DNA of 64,000 nucleotides from CAG-411 sp963643465 (GTDB lineage: Bacteria; Bacillota; Clostridia; Lachnospirales; Lachnospiraceae), in contig CAVIJT010000007.1 of the NCBI GenBank assembly GCA_963643465.1, positions 1 to 64,000 of the forward strand. Direction: 5' to 3'. A program made the position numbers and the translations under genes. Shown here piece after piece: positions 17,271-25,768 of this stretch (its first letter is position 1; each line of letters opens with the position of its first letter). The notes below the pieces were generated by a model. That model did no database searches, was not told the origin of the DNA, and saw only the letters and a list, made by a program, of their open reading frames with translations.

Positions 17271-17410
17271 GACTCCTCATGCTAAGCTGGAAGAAAGGAT
17301 ACTTTTATTAGGGTATTTGTAACTGCTAACTTCCAGTGAGGAGTGCTGCAAAAGAAATTTGACAGTTTCTCCTGTTTATGCAGGGTTACTATAAAATTGA
17401 GGAGGCAATA
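17271..17410 (+). promoter_or_regulatory. Structured 5' leader of enolase with alternative anti-SD pairings
   Basis: In the 361-base gap between nadE and eno, ACTCCTCA (17272-17279) and CTGGAAG (17287-17293) pair with CTTCCAG (17330-17336) and TGAGGAGT (17337-17344), giving a long bulged hairpin. The first arm is equally complementary to TGAGGAG (17398-17404), which contains the enolase Shine-Dalgarno. A second anti-SD, TTCTCCT (17367-17373), lies between them. This architecture could switch ribosome access. The rest of the gap (17101-17234) is AT-rich with nothing recognised. It matches no riboswitch class that I recognise. Confidence 0.5.
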
Positions 17411-17413
17411 AAG

Positions 17414-18709
17414 ATGAATTATTTAGAAATCGAAAAGGTAATTGGAAGAGAAATTTTGGATTCTAGAGGAAATCCAACGGTTGAAGCAGAAGTTACTTTA
17501 GTGGATGGAACTGTAGGAAGAGGAACTGCCCCAAGCGGAGCATCTACAGGAGAGTTTGAAGCACTTGAACTTAGAGATGGAGATAAAAACAGATATCTTG
17601 GAAAAGGTGTGACAAAGGCTGTAGAAAATATTAATACAGCAATTTCACAGGCTATTGTAGGATTAGATGCGTCTGATATTTATGCGGTCGATGCTGCTAT
17701 GATTAAAGCCGATGGAACAAAAGGAAAAACAAAACTTGGTGCCAACGCTATTTTGGCTGTTTCTATTGCAACAGCGCGAGCAGCAGCTACAGCACTTGAT
17801 ATTCCATTGTATCGTTTTCTTGGTGGAATTTCCGGAAACCGACTTCCAGTTCCTATGATGAATATTGTAAATGGTGGATGTCATGCGTTATCATCTGGTC
17901 TTGATGTACAGGAGTTTATGATTATGCCAGTTGGGGCTCCAAATTTCAAAGAATGTTTAAGATGGTGTGCGGAAGTATTCCATGCACTTGCAGCTATTTT
18001 AAAAGAAAGAGGACTTGCTACCTCTGTTGGAGATGAAGGTGGATTTGCACCTGCTTTGGCATCCGATGAAGAAGCCATTGAGACTATTCTTGAAGCGATT
18101 CAAAAAGCTGGATATGAGCCAGGAAAAGATTTCAGAATTGCTATGGATGCAGCATCTTCTGAATGGAAAACTGGAAAAGTGGGAGAGTACAAGCTACCAA
18201 AGGCTGGTACCGTATATACTTCCGAACAGTTGATTGCTCACTGGAAATCGCTTGTAGACAAATATCCAATTGTTTCTATTGAGGATGCCCTAGATGAGGA
18301 AGATTGGGAAGGATGGAAAAAACTGACAGAAGAATTGGGAGATAGAGTGCAGCTTGTAGGTGATGATTTATTTGTAACAAATACAGAAAGATTATCAAAA
18401 GGTATTGCACAGGGTTGCGGTAACTCCATTTTAATTAAGTTAAATCAGATTGGTTCTATTTCTGAAACATTAGAAGCAATTAAAATGGCACATAAAGCAG
18501 GATATACTGCAATTTCTTCCCATCGTTCCGGTGAGACTGCAGATACTACCATTGCAGATTTAGCAGTAGCATTGAATACTTGCCAGATTAAGACTGGTGC
18601 GCCAAGTAGATCAGAGCGTGTGGCAAAATACAATCAGTTATTGCGTATTGAAGAGGAACTTGGAGAATCAGCTGTTTATCCACAGATGGATGCTTTTCAT
18701 GTAAAATAA
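17414..18709 (+). CDS. eno: Enolase
   Basis: A 431-residue phosphopyruvate hydratase of glycolysis. It has the standard motifs: EILDSRGNPTVE at the N-terminus, SGASTGEFEALELRDG, the metal-binding SIEDALDEEDWEGW, LVGDDLFVTN, and the signature SHRSGETADTTIADLAV. The start is set at 17414 because TTGAGGAGG lies 9 bases upstream; an ATG at 17378 has no ribosome site. It is preceded by a long structured leader and followed by a terminator, so it is probably transcribed alone. Confidence 0.97.
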   Translation: MNYLEIEKVIGREILDSRGNPTVEAEVTLVDGTVGRGTAPSGASTGEFEALELRDGDKNRYLGKGVTKAVENINTAISQAIVGLDASDIYAVDAAMIKADGTKGKTKLGANAILAVSIATARAAATALDIPLYRFLGGISGNRLPVPMMNIVNGGCHALSSGLDVQEFMIMPVGAPNFKECLRWCAEVFHALAAILKERGLATSVGDEGGFAPALASDEEAIETILEAIQKAGYEPGKDFRIAMDAASSEWKTGKVGEYKLPKAGTVYTSEQLIAHWKSLVDKYPIVSIEDALDEEDWEGWKKLTEELGDRVQLVGDDLFVTNTERLSKGIAQGCGNSILIKLNQIGSISETLEAIKMAHKAGYTAISSHRSGETADTTIADLAVALNTCQIKTGAPSRSERVAKYNQLLRIEEELGESAVYPQMDAFHVK

Positions 18710-18729
18710 TGTAATAGATTAAAAAGATG

Positions 18730-18770
18730 TAGGGATGTCACGGATAGAATTGTGATGTCCCTATTTTCTT
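18730..18770 (+). terminator. Terminator of eno
   Basis: A 12-bp stem (18730-18741 with 18752-18763, two G-U pairs) followed by TTTTCTT. Confidence 0.8.
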
Positions 18771-18805
18771 GTAGCAAAAGCCTTCCAAGAAAATGTTTCA
18801 TTTTC

Positions 18806-18834
18806 ATGACAAAGAATGGGAAAACTGCTATAAT
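18806..18834 (+). promoter_or_regulatory. Promoter of the VanZ-like gene
   Basis: ATGACA (18806-18811), a 17-base spacer and a consensus TATAAT (18829-18834) with an extended TGC, 32 bases before the start codon. Confidence 0.75.
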
Positions 18835-18866
18835 AAACCGAGATAATGGAAAGAGAGGATTTTTTT

Positions 18867-20324
18867 ATGCGTTTAACCTATGTTTTTCAACTTGGCAAAC
18901 AATATGCAGTTTTTGGCTTCGTTGCGGCAATCGTATCTATTTTGTTGATGGCTTTTGGTAGTGCCATTTATTTTAAACGTTCCAATCAAGAGAATAGAAA
19001 ATTTCCGTGGACAAAATTTGTGGCAGGCGGTTTATTTGTGTTCTATTTTAGTATTGTTCTCGGTGCTACCATGTTAAATCGTGGACAATATGAGCATGGG
19101 ATGACACAATTAGGGTTATTTGAAACATACAAAGACGCTTGGTACGAAGCGGATATGGTGGAGTGGCGAAATCTTGTATTAAATGTGATGATGTTTTGTC
19201 CTATTGGTTTTTTGCTTCCATTTACCGTTCCTTGTTTTCGGAAATGGTGGATTACATATTTGGCAGGTTTTGGTTGTACCGTTTTTATTGAAACATTGCA
19301 ATATGTACGAAGATGTGGAGTGTTTCAGACGGATGATTTGCTTAATAATTTTATTGGTGCAACCATTGGATTTGGTTGCTTTCAATTGGTTATATTAATT
19401 AAAAATAAATGGTTAAGGCGTAACTTACATATTCGAAGAACTGTATTGTGTCAAATTCCTCTGTTTGTAACAGTGATAGGTTTCGTTAGTATTTTTGCTG
19501 TGTATCAGTGTAAAGAATATGGGAATTTGAAGATGGAAAATGTGCAACATTATAATATGTCAAATATTCACATTACATCAGAAGTGGCATATGCTCAGGA
19601 AGAAGCAGAAGATTATGTGTCGCAGGTAAAAACATATAATCGAGAGGAAGCATTTGAGTTGGCAAAACACATATTTTGGTGTGCGGGTATGAACATTAAT
19701 CCGTCGGATTGTGCTTATTATGATGAACGAGCTACTTTTTATGCCGATAATAAGGCAGCTGCTATATGGTTAAATTATCAAGGTGGGACATACGAACTGC
19801 AAAATTATTCCCAACAATTTGACTCTCATAATAATGCCATTGCCTTAAAAAAAGATGCCACTTTTGAAGAATTAAAAGAGGCTTTGGCGGAGTATGAGAT
19901 CATAGTTCCTGAAAATGCCACTTTTGCTACAGATGGTTTGGGGAGTTATACGATCAATATCCCTGCTTCTTGTCAGACAGGTGAAAGTAGCATTTCTGGT
20001 GTAATTTGTGCAAACTATACAGTGAATGACATGTTTGCGTATTTAAAATGTTTTTTGATGGAAAGGAAAATCTATAAACAAGTTTCTGTTATGTCTGAAA
20101 AAGAAGTCGTGCAGTGTATACAAAATGGAGAGTTTTCAGAAATCGTTACAGAAGAAGGTGCAGTAATAGATTTATCTACTGTTCAGAATATAAATATTAC
20201 TGCAATAGAGAAAAACTATATTGCAGACTCCAAAGGATATTTTCGACCTTATTACAAAGTTTCTGTATTGTGTAATGATGTAGAAGGGGTTATTGAAATA
20301 TCTGCCATTTCAAGGGAAGATTAG
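18867..20324 (+). CDS. VanZ-family membrane protein
   Basis: A 485-residue protein. The N-terminal half (about residues 1-215) holds several membrane spans and a VanZ-like core with NLVLNVMMFCPIGFLLPF and the E-T-LQYV...FQTDDLLNNFIGATIG pattern typical of the family. The C-terminal half (about 235-485) is hydrophilic and probably extracytoplasmic, an extension absent from short VanZ proteins. VanZ homologues are linked to teicoplanin or cell-envelope stress, but their activity is unknown. Start at 18867: AGAGAGG lies 9 bases upstream; an in-frame ATG 21 bases earlier has no ribosome site. Confidence 0.75.
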   Translation: MRLTYVFQLGKQYAVFGFVAAIVSILLMAFGSAIYFKRSNQENRKFPWTKFVAGGLFVFYFSIVLGATMLNRGQYEHGMTQLGLFETYKDAWYEADMVEWRNLVLNVMMFCPIGFLLPFTVPCFRKWWITYLAGFGCTVFIETLQYVRRCGVFQTDDLLNNFIGATIGFGCFQLVILIKNKWLRRNLHIRRTVLCQIPLFVTVIGFVSIFAVYQCKEYGNLKMENVQHYNMSNIHITSEVAYAQEEAEDYVSQVKTYNREEAFELAKHIFWCAGMNINPSDCAYYDERATFYADNKAAAIWLNYQGGTYELQNYSQQFDSHNNAIALKKDATFEELKEALAEYEIIVPENATFATDGLGSYTINIPASCQTGESSISGVICANYTVNDMFAYLKCFLMERKIYKQVSVMSEKEVVQCIQNGEFSEIVTEEGAVIDLSTVQNINITAIEKNYIADSKGYFRPYYKVSVLCNDVEGVIEISAISRED

Positions 20325-20525
20325 CGGCTATTTGTTATGCTGTTGTGTTGTCAAAAAGGAAATCGTCACGATGGTTTGTTGTATCTGTTGTGATAGAGAA
20401 AAAAGTTGTAAAATATTAGCAATTGGTGTAAACTTAAAGAAATAGAATGTCGAAATACTATACAATAAAAGAATGGGTAAATAGGTATACAGATAAAATG
20501 TGTATAAAGGATTGGAGGAATTATT

Positions 20526-21167
20526 ATGTTAAATAGTACATCATCCGTATTAACAGGTAACATGGAAACTTATGCATCATCTGTAACAAATCAAAAAGAA
20601 CAAAAGAAAGAGATAACGGATACTTCAGAAAAGGCAGCGGTTGTTTATGAAAAATCTTCAGATACAAGCAAAAAAGGAACCTATTCTGTAACAAAGATGA
20701 GCGCAGAACAACGTAGTGCATTAATCGAGCAATTAAAGAGTGATCAGGAGACCAGACAACAGCAATTAATGGATATTGCAAAGCAGTTGATGACAAAACA
20801 GGGAACTGCTTATCAAAACTCTATATTTTCTATCGAGACAGACGATGACAGCGTTTGGAAGTTTTTGGCAAGTGGAGAATATACTGTTGATGAAGCTGCA
20901 CAGGAACAGGCAAAACAGTTGATTTCAGAGGATGGCTATTATGGAATCAAGCAAACTTCAGAGCGTTTGTTTGATTTTGCTAGTGCATTAGCAGGTGATG
21001 ACGAAGAACTGATGCAGAAGATGCAGAAGGCAATTCATAAAGGATATGAAGAGGCTACGAAGTCTTGGGGAAAAGAGCTTCCATCTATTTGTAAAGATAC
21101 ATTAGATGCAACAGACAAACTATTTGAAGAATATTATACATCAAAATCTGCTTCTGTAGAAGAATAA
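20526..21167 (+). CDS. Uncharacterised protein, possibly flagellar-type helix bundle
   Basis: I do not recognise a named family with certainty. The 213-residue protein is hydrophilic and mostly helical, with a Ser/Thr/Lys-rich N-terminal tail (residues 1-55) and no signal peptide or membrane segment. Its C-terminal pattern (IHKGYEEATKSWGKELPSI, then a T-x-D-A-x-D-K-L-F-E-E-Y helix) weakly recalls DUF5610 proteins. GGAGGAA precedes the ATG. It is followed after 16 bases by a second unknown protein with its own AGGAGG, so they form a two-gene unit ended by the terminator at 21940. The 200 bases upstream hold no confident promoter. Confidence 0.6.
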   Translation: MLNSTSSVLTGNMETYASSVTNQKEQKKEITDTSEKAAVVYEKSSDTSKKGTYSVTKMSAEQRSALIEQLKSDQETRQQQLMDIAKQLMTKQGTAYQNSIFSIETDDDSVWKFLASGEYTVDEAAQEQAKQLISEDGYYGIKQTSERLFDFASALAGDDEELMQKMQKAIHKGYEEATKSWGKELPSICKDTLDATDKLFEEYYTSKSASVEE

Positions 21168-21183
21168 TAAGGAGGCGATAGTT

Positions 21184-21891
21184 ATGGCTGCATATGGATA
21201 TTTTGCAGGTTTATTTGGAACCAGCTCACAATCAAACAATGGAATGTCTAATATATATAGTAATTTAGGACAATACAATACCATTCAAAAAGGTGCATAC
21301 AAAAAATTATTATCCGCTTATTATAAAACTGCCTCTGATGAGGATACTGACGATGACAAACAGACTTCTATTAAGTCGTTGGTTTCTTCTTCTGATAAGA
21401 GTGCCTATTCAAAGACAACGAAATATGCAAGTGAGTTATCTTTGGCAAGTAAGGACTTGCTTGTTAGCCAGAATGGTGACTTATATGATGAGGGTAATGA
21501 GGAAGAACTGGCGACAAAGGTTAAGAGTTTTGTGAGTTCTTATAACACAGTATTGGCAGATGCAAAAAAGAGTGATTCTACAACTGTGCGTAATTTGGCA
21601 ACTGGGTTGGAAAATACAACTGCTTCTTATGCAAAGAAGTTGGAGACGATTGGTATTACTGTGAATTCTGATAATACCTTGTCTGTAGATACAGATAAAT
21701 TAAAAAATGCAGATAAGTCCACAGTAAAAAGTGTATTAGGTACTTCCTCTGGTTTTGCAGGTTCTACTATGAAGTTGGCTTCTCAAATTAGTTCTACAGC
21801 AACAGCCGCAGTAAATGGATTTAGTACATATAGTTCTTATGGAACATATGCTTTGGCAAGCAGCGGCAGTTATTATGATTTGTATTCGTAG
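21184..21891 (+). CDS. Uncharacterised protein with FliD C-terminus-like segment
   Basis: A 235-residue Ser/Thr/Tyr-rich protein without a signal peptide. Residues about 115-205 resemble the C-terminal helical region of the flagellar cap FliD: a VKSFVSSYNTVL helix, ETIGITVNSDNTLSVDTDKL, then a valine/leucine-rich helix. The Ala/Ser/Tyr-rich tail and small-residue N-terminus are low in complexity. No other flagellar gene is nearby. A secreted or filament-associated role is possible, since FliD-like proteins leave without a cleaved signal, but this is inference. It is probably co-transcribed with the preceding gene. Confidence 0.6.
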   Translation: MAAYGYFAGLFGTSSQSNNGMSNIYSNLGQYNTIQKGAYKKLLSAYYKTASDEDTDDDKQTSIKSLVSSSDKSAYSKTTKYASELSLASKDLLVSQNGDLYDEGNEEELATKVKSFVSSYNTVLADAKKSDSTTVRNLATGLENTTASYAKKLETIGITVNSDNTLSVDTDKLKNADKSTVKSVLGTSSGFAGSTMKLASQISSTATAAVNGFSTYSSYGTYALASSGSYYDLYS

Positions 21892-21939
21892 AGATTACAG
21901 GCATAGCTGTAAAGGTATTATTTTTCAATATTAGCTACG

Positions 21940-21988
21940 AAAAGCATCTGGAAAATAACTGAAAGCAGTTGTTTTTTCGATGCTTTTT
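21940..21988. terminator. Terminator after the two-gene unknown unit
   Basis: The outer stem AAAAGCATC/GATGCTTTT (21940-21948 with 21979-21987) encloses an inner AACTG/CAGTT hairpin and GAAAA/TTTTTC pairing, with T-rich ends. Confidence 0.7.
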
Positions 21989-22013
21989 ACGCGTATAAAA
22001 GGAGGTGGATGCA

Positions 22014-22553
22014 GTGAATCAACAGTTGGCATTGCAAATTTTAGGATTGAGTGGAGTTGTGACAAGAGAACAAGTAAAAAGAGCATATCGTGTTCTTTGT
22101 AAAAAACTGCATCCGGATGACAATTCTTCCAAAGAGGCATATGAACAATATTTGCAGGTGCAGATGGCCTATCAGTGGATGATGGCTTATTATGCCTTTC
22201 CGACGGAACAAAAACAAGTGCATATTTACGGAAATACTACGTCTAAAACGAATACAACAACAGCTAGACAAACAGGGAAAATAATTGGTGGAGGACCTAT
22301 TTCTGAACAACAGACTACAGCGCAACAGTATCGGCGAATGCAGGCTAAAAAATTAGAACAGGAACGCAAACAACAACAAAAAGAAGAGCAGGAGCGCAAG
22401 AAAAAAATATGGGAAGCTATGCAGAATGCAAGAAAACTGCCTTCCCAGCGAGAGGCGGAAAAATGGAAAAAGATTGAAGCCAAACGGGAAGCGGAACGCA
22501 TTGCAGAGATTATCAAGCAATTGATTATGCTTGAGGAAACGAACAAAAAATAG
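22014..22553 (+). CDS. J-domain (DnaJ-like) protein
   Basis: A 179-residue protein. The N-terminal J domain (about residues 5-65) contains the diagnostic HPD in CKKLHPDD and the helix II pattern VKRAYRVLCKKL, so it should stimulate a DnaK ATPase. The zinc-finger and substrate domains of full DnaJ are absent. The rest is a highly charged Gln/Glu/Lys/Arg coiled-coil-like helix (about 105-175). The start is GTG at 22014, 8 bases after AAAGGAGG; an in-frame GTG at 22005 overlaps that site and is rejected. Client and partner are unknown. Confidence 0.78.
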   Translation: MNQQLALQILGLSGVVTREQVKRAYRVLCKKLHPDDNSSKEAYEQYLQVQMAYQWMMAYYAFPTEQKQVHIYGNTTSKTNTTTARQTGKIIGGGPISEQQTTAQQYRRMQAKKLEQERKQQQKEEQERKKKIWEAMQNARKLPSQREAEKWKKIEAKREAERIAEIIKQLIMLEETNKK

Positions 22554-22606
22554 ATAACTTGAAAAATAGAAATGAAAGAGGAGTAAGGTAGAATTGTGTT
22601 TCCAAA

Positions 22607-22620
22607 GGAAAACGCTTTCT
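22607..22620. promoter_or_regulatory. CcpA cre site
   Basis: GGAAAACGCTTTCT closely matches the catabolite-responsive element consensus of Firmicutes. It overlaps the -35 region of the ilvB promoter, a position that usually gives repression. Binding is inferred. Confidence 0.65.
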
Positions 22621-22644
22621 TTACATTTTATTTTGTGTTAGAAT
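22616..22644 (+). promoter_or_regulatory. Promoter of ilvBN
   Basis: TTTCTT (22616-22621), a 17-base spacer and TAGAAT (22639-22644) with an extended TGT. The poor -35 is offset by the extended -10. No T-box leader is visible in the 49 bases before ilvB. Confidence 0.6.
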
Positions 22645-22693
22645 GGAAGTTAGATACACATTAGATTGAACCATAGATTGGGAGGAATTAGAA

Positions 22694-24421
22694 ATGGCAA
22701 TCAAAGGTACAGAATTATTTGTAAAAGCATTGAGAGAAGAGGGAGTGGATACCTTATTTGGATATCCAGGAGGTCAGGCAATTGATTTGTTTGATGCTTT
22801 ATATGATCAAGAAGATATACGAGTGATTTTACCACGACATGAGCAGGCTTTGATTCATGCGGCGGATGGATATGCTCGTTCTACTGGAAAAGTAGGAGTT
22901 TGTTTAGTAACAAGTGGACCGGGAGCAACAAACCTTGTAACGGGAATTGCGACAGCGAATTATGATAGCGTTCCACTTGTGTGTTTTACTGGTCAGGTTC
23001 CATTGAATTTGATGGGTAATGATGCGTTTCAGGAAGTAGATATTGTAGGAGTTACAAGAGGGATTTGTAAATATGCGGTGACTGTTCGCGATAGAGAGGA
23101 ATTGCCTCGTATTATTAAAGAAGCCTTTTATATTGCAAGAACAGGAAGACCGGGACCTGTTGTAATAGATTTACCAAAAGATATTCAGCAGGCAATGGGA
23201 ACAGAAGAATATCCTACTACTGTAAATATTCGCGGATATAAACCAAATGATGCAGTTCATATGCGTCAGATAAAAAAAGCAGTGCAATTGCTGAATGATG
23301 CAAAACAACCATTGTTCTTAATTGGTGGTGGTGTAAATATTGCAAGAGCCAACAAAGAGATGGAAGAATTGCTTAATAAAACACAGGTTCCTATGATTAC
23401 AACAATTATGGGAAAGGGTGCTGCATCTACACAGCATGAGCTGTATCTTGGAAATATCGGAATTCATGGAAGTTATGCAGCAAATCATGCAGTTACAGAA
23501 TGTGATGTTCTTTTCTCTATTGGAACACGTTTTAATGACCGAATTACAGGTAAGATAAGTGAATTTGCAAAACATGCAACAATTGTACATATAGATATTG
23601 ATGCGGCATCCATTTCGAAAAATATTGCAGTGGATGTGCCTATTGTGGCAGATGCAAAACTTGCACTTGAGGCAATACTTGATGTTTTGGCGAAGAAGAG
23701 CATGGATGTGCCATATGAAGAAGACAGAGCAAAATGGTTGAAAAAAGTATTAGATTGGAAGAAGAAATATCCAATCCATATGAAAGAGCAGGATGGATTG
23801 ACACCAGAAAAAGTGATTCGTGCAGTAAATGACCGTTATAAGGATTCTGTTATTGTAACAGATGTAGGACAGAATCAATTATGGACTACACAGTACATTG
23901 ATTTGGATGTGAATCGTCAGTTGTTGACTTCCGGAGGTCTTGGTACTATGGGATATGGTTTCCCTGCTGCTATGGGGGCTCAGCTTGGTAATCCAGAGAA
24001 GAAAGTAATTGCATTTTCCGGAGATGGAGGTTTCCAGATGAATATTCAGGAAATGGCTACAGCAGTTATTTTACGACTTCCGCTTGTATTAATTGTATTT
24101 AACAATGGCTATCTTGGAAATGTAAGACAGTGGCAGGAATTATATTTTAACAAGAGATATTCCAGCACTCGTTTAATGTATCATGAACCTGGCGATGAAG
24201 AGAATTGGAAGTATACACCAGATTTTGTAAGACTTGCGGAAAGTTATAATGCAGCAGGAATTCGTGTTACAGAAGAAAGTCAAATTAAAGAAGCACTTGA
24301 TCTTGCAGATTCTCGTAAGGATGGTCCAACTTTGATTGAGGTTATCATTGACCCTGAGGCAAATGTTTGGCCTATGGTACCGGCAGGAAATACTTTAGAT
24401 GATATGATTATGGATTGTTAG
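22694..24421 (+). CDS. ilvB: Acetolactate synthase large (catalytic) subunit
   Basis: A 575-residue ThDP enzyme making acetolactate or acetohydroxybutyrate for branched-chain amino acids. The N-terminal ThDP-binding domain has the LFGYPGGQAIDLFD start and the catalytic Glu in LPRHEQALIHAADGYAR. A central FAD-type domain follows, then a C-terminal pyrophosphate domain with the GDGGFQMN...NNGYLGNVRQWQ motif. The pairing with a regulatory subunit gene 12 bases downstream supports the anabolic AHAS rather than a catabolic AlsS. TTGGGAGGA precedes the ATG. No other ilv genes are adjacent. Confidence 0.95.
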   Translation: MAIKGTELFVKALREEGVDTLFGYPGGQAIDLFDALYDQEDIRVILPRHEQALIHAADGYARSTGKVGVCLVTSGPGATNLVTGIATANYDSVPLVCFTGQVPLNLMGNDAFQEVDIVGVTRGICKYAVTVRDREELPRIIKEAFYIARTGRPGPVVIDLPKDIQQAMGTEEYPTTVNIRGYKPNDAVHMRQIKKAVQLLNDAKQPLFLIGGGVNIARANKEMEELLNKTQVPMITTIMGKGAASTQHELYLGNIGIHGSYAANHAVTECDVLFSIGTRFNDRITGKISEFAKHATIVHIDIDAASISKNIAVDVPIVADAKLALEAILDVLAKKSMDVPYEEDRAKWLKKVLDWKKKYPIHMKEQDGLTPEKVIRAVNDRYKDSVIVTDVGQNQLWTTQYIDLDVNRQLLTSGGLGTMGYGFPAAMGAQLGNPEKKVIAFSGDGGFQMNIQEMATAVILRLPLVLIVFNNGYLGNVRQWQELYFNKRYSSTRLMYHEPGDEENWKYTPDFVRLAESYNAAGIRVTEESQIKEALDLADSRKDGPTLIEVIIDPEANVWPMVPAGNTLDDMIMDC

Positions 24422-24433
24422 GAGGAAGAATAG

Positions 24434-24922
24434 ATGATGACAAAAAGATGGGTTTCTCTTTATGTAGAGAATCAAATAGGTGTACTTGCAAAAATTTCTG
24501 GTCTTTTTTCTGGAAAATCCTATAACTTACAAAGTTTGACTGTTGGAGAAACAGAAGATCCTACTGTTTCCAGAATGACGATTGGTATGCTTAGTGATGA
24601 TATTACGTTTGAACAAATAAAGAAACAGTTAAATCGTTGTGTAGAGGTAATCAAAGTAGTAGATTTTACCAATGCAGCTACGAGAATGCGAGAGATACTT
24701 TTTATCAAAGTCAATAGTTGTTCTTTGGCAGACAAGGAAGAAATTTTCCGTTTGACACAAGTGTTTGGACTTGATGTGGTGGATTATAGAGGCGAGAGTT
24801 TGTTGGTAGAATGTATTAAGAGTGAAGATGATAATAATGAGATGGTTGCATTGTTTAATCGTACATTTCCAAATCGAATCGAAGTGGTTCGTGGTGGAAA
24901 CGTTGCAATCGAACGTGCTTAG
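24434..24922 (+). CDS. ilvN: Acetolactate synthase small (regulatory) subunit
   Basis: A 162-residue regulatory subunit. The N-terminal ACT domain (about residues 5-75) contains WVSLYVENQIGVLAKISGLF and the GETEDPTVSRMTIG pattern; a second ACT-like domain fills residues about 80-160. It mediates feedback inhibition by valine. The start is ATG-ATG behind AGGAGGAA, 12 bases after ilvB, so translation is coupled. The gene ends 9 bases before a strong hairpin. Confidence 0.93.
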   Translation: MMTKRWVSLYVENQIGVLAKISGLFSGKSYNLQSLTVGETEDPTVSRMTIGMLSDDITFEQIKKQLNRCVEVIKVVDFTNAATRMREILFIKVNSCSLADKEEIFRLTQVFGLDVVDYRGESLLVECIKSEDDNNEMVALFNRTFPNRIEVVRGGNVAIERA

Positions 24923-24930
24923 TGTATAGA

Positions 24931-24959
24931 ATAGCCTGTCGCAAAATGCGACAGGCTAT
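24931..24959 (+). promoter_or_regulatory. 13-bp perfect hairpin after ilvN
   Basis: Stem 24931-24943 pairs with 24947-24959 around an AAA loop. Only two T residues follow, so termination is likely weak. It may separate ilvBN expression from the HD-domain gene or protect the ilvBN 3' end. Confidence 0.6.
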
Positions 24960-24981
24960 TGCTATGAAGGAGGATTGGCAA

Positions 24982-25587
24982 ATGGATATGGAGCGATTGG
25001 AAAAGCAAATGAAATTTTGTTTGGAGATTGACAAAGAAAAAGAAATAGGACGGCAAACGTATCGTTCGGATGGAATACACAAGGAAAACGATTCAGAACA
25101 TGCTTGGCACATGGCAGTTATGACATTGTTATTAAGTGAATACGCTAATGAGAAAATAGATGTATTGCGGACAATTAGTATGTTGCTGATTCATGATTTA
25201 GTAGAAATTTACGCGGGCGATACTTACGCATATGATGAGGAGGGCAAAAAAACGCAAAGAGCCAGAGAGGAAGCTGCTGCGGACAAATTGTTTGCAATTC
25301 TTCCAAAGGATCAAGAACAATTTTTACGTGGTTTATGGGAAGAATTTGAAGCGGCAGAAACGCCAGAAGCTCAATTTGCACGCACCATGGACAATGTGCA
25401 GCCTACGATGTTAAATGCGGCTACAGATGGGAAGGCTTGGATAGAACATGCGGCAAGACTTTCTAAAATTTTAGAAAGAAATCAGAGGACAGAAAAGGGT
25501 TCTAAGGCAATATGGGAATATTCATACAATCATTTCATTCAACCCAATGTAGCAAAAGGGAGAATTATAGATGATGTAAACCAATGA
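24982..25587 (+). CDS. HD-domain hydrolase, YfbR/5'-deoxynucleotidase-like
   Basis: A 201-residue HD-superfamily metal-dependent phosphohydrolase. The motif set is present: DSEHAWHMA for the first histidine pair, LLIHDLVEIYAGDT for the HD pair, and a later MDNVQP aspartate. This pattern is typical of the HD_3 group that includes 5'-nucleotidases acting on dNMPs, so nucleotide pool sanitation is plausible. The start is ATG at 24982, with AAGGAGG 8 bases upstream; a GTG at 24922 would run through the hairpin and lacks a ribosome site. The substrate is unproven. Confidence 0.78.
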   Translation: MDMERLEKQMKFCLEIDKEKEIGRQTYRSDGIHKENDSEHAWHMAVMTLLLSEYANEKIDVLRTISMLLIHDLVEIYAGDTYAYDEEGKKTQRAREEAAADKLFAILPKDQEQFLRGLWEEFEAAETPEAQFARTMDNVQPTMLNAATDGKAWIEHAARLSKILERNQRTEKGSKAIWEYSYNHFIQPNVAKGRIIDDVNQ

Positions 25588-25674
25588 TTTAACGGTTGAG
25601 TTTTTATATTGGGAAAATTTAGGGCCAAAAGCAGGTGGCAGGTATTGCAATCGTAACGATGTGATGCAAACATC

Positions 25675-25703
25675 TTCTCAACAGAAAATGTTTGTGATAT
25701 GAT
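25675..25703 (+). promoter_or_regulatory. Promoter of the Nudix gene
   Basis: TTCTCA (25675-25680), a 17-base spacer and TATGAT (25698-25703) with an extended TGA, 65 bases before the start codon. Confidence 0.6.
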
Positions 25704-25768
25704 GATACAAGGACTGTGAGTAACACTCAAAAGGTTAAATGAATAAAAAACAGGAAGGATAAAATACA

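Noticed and set aside
22554..22693. Possible T-box leader before ilvB
   Set aside because: The region is too short and lacks the T-box sequence and an antiterminator/terminator pair.
24922..24981. Upstream GTG start for the HD-domain protein
   Set aside because: The added residues would be encoded by a perfect 13-bp hairpin, and a strong ribosome site points to 24982.
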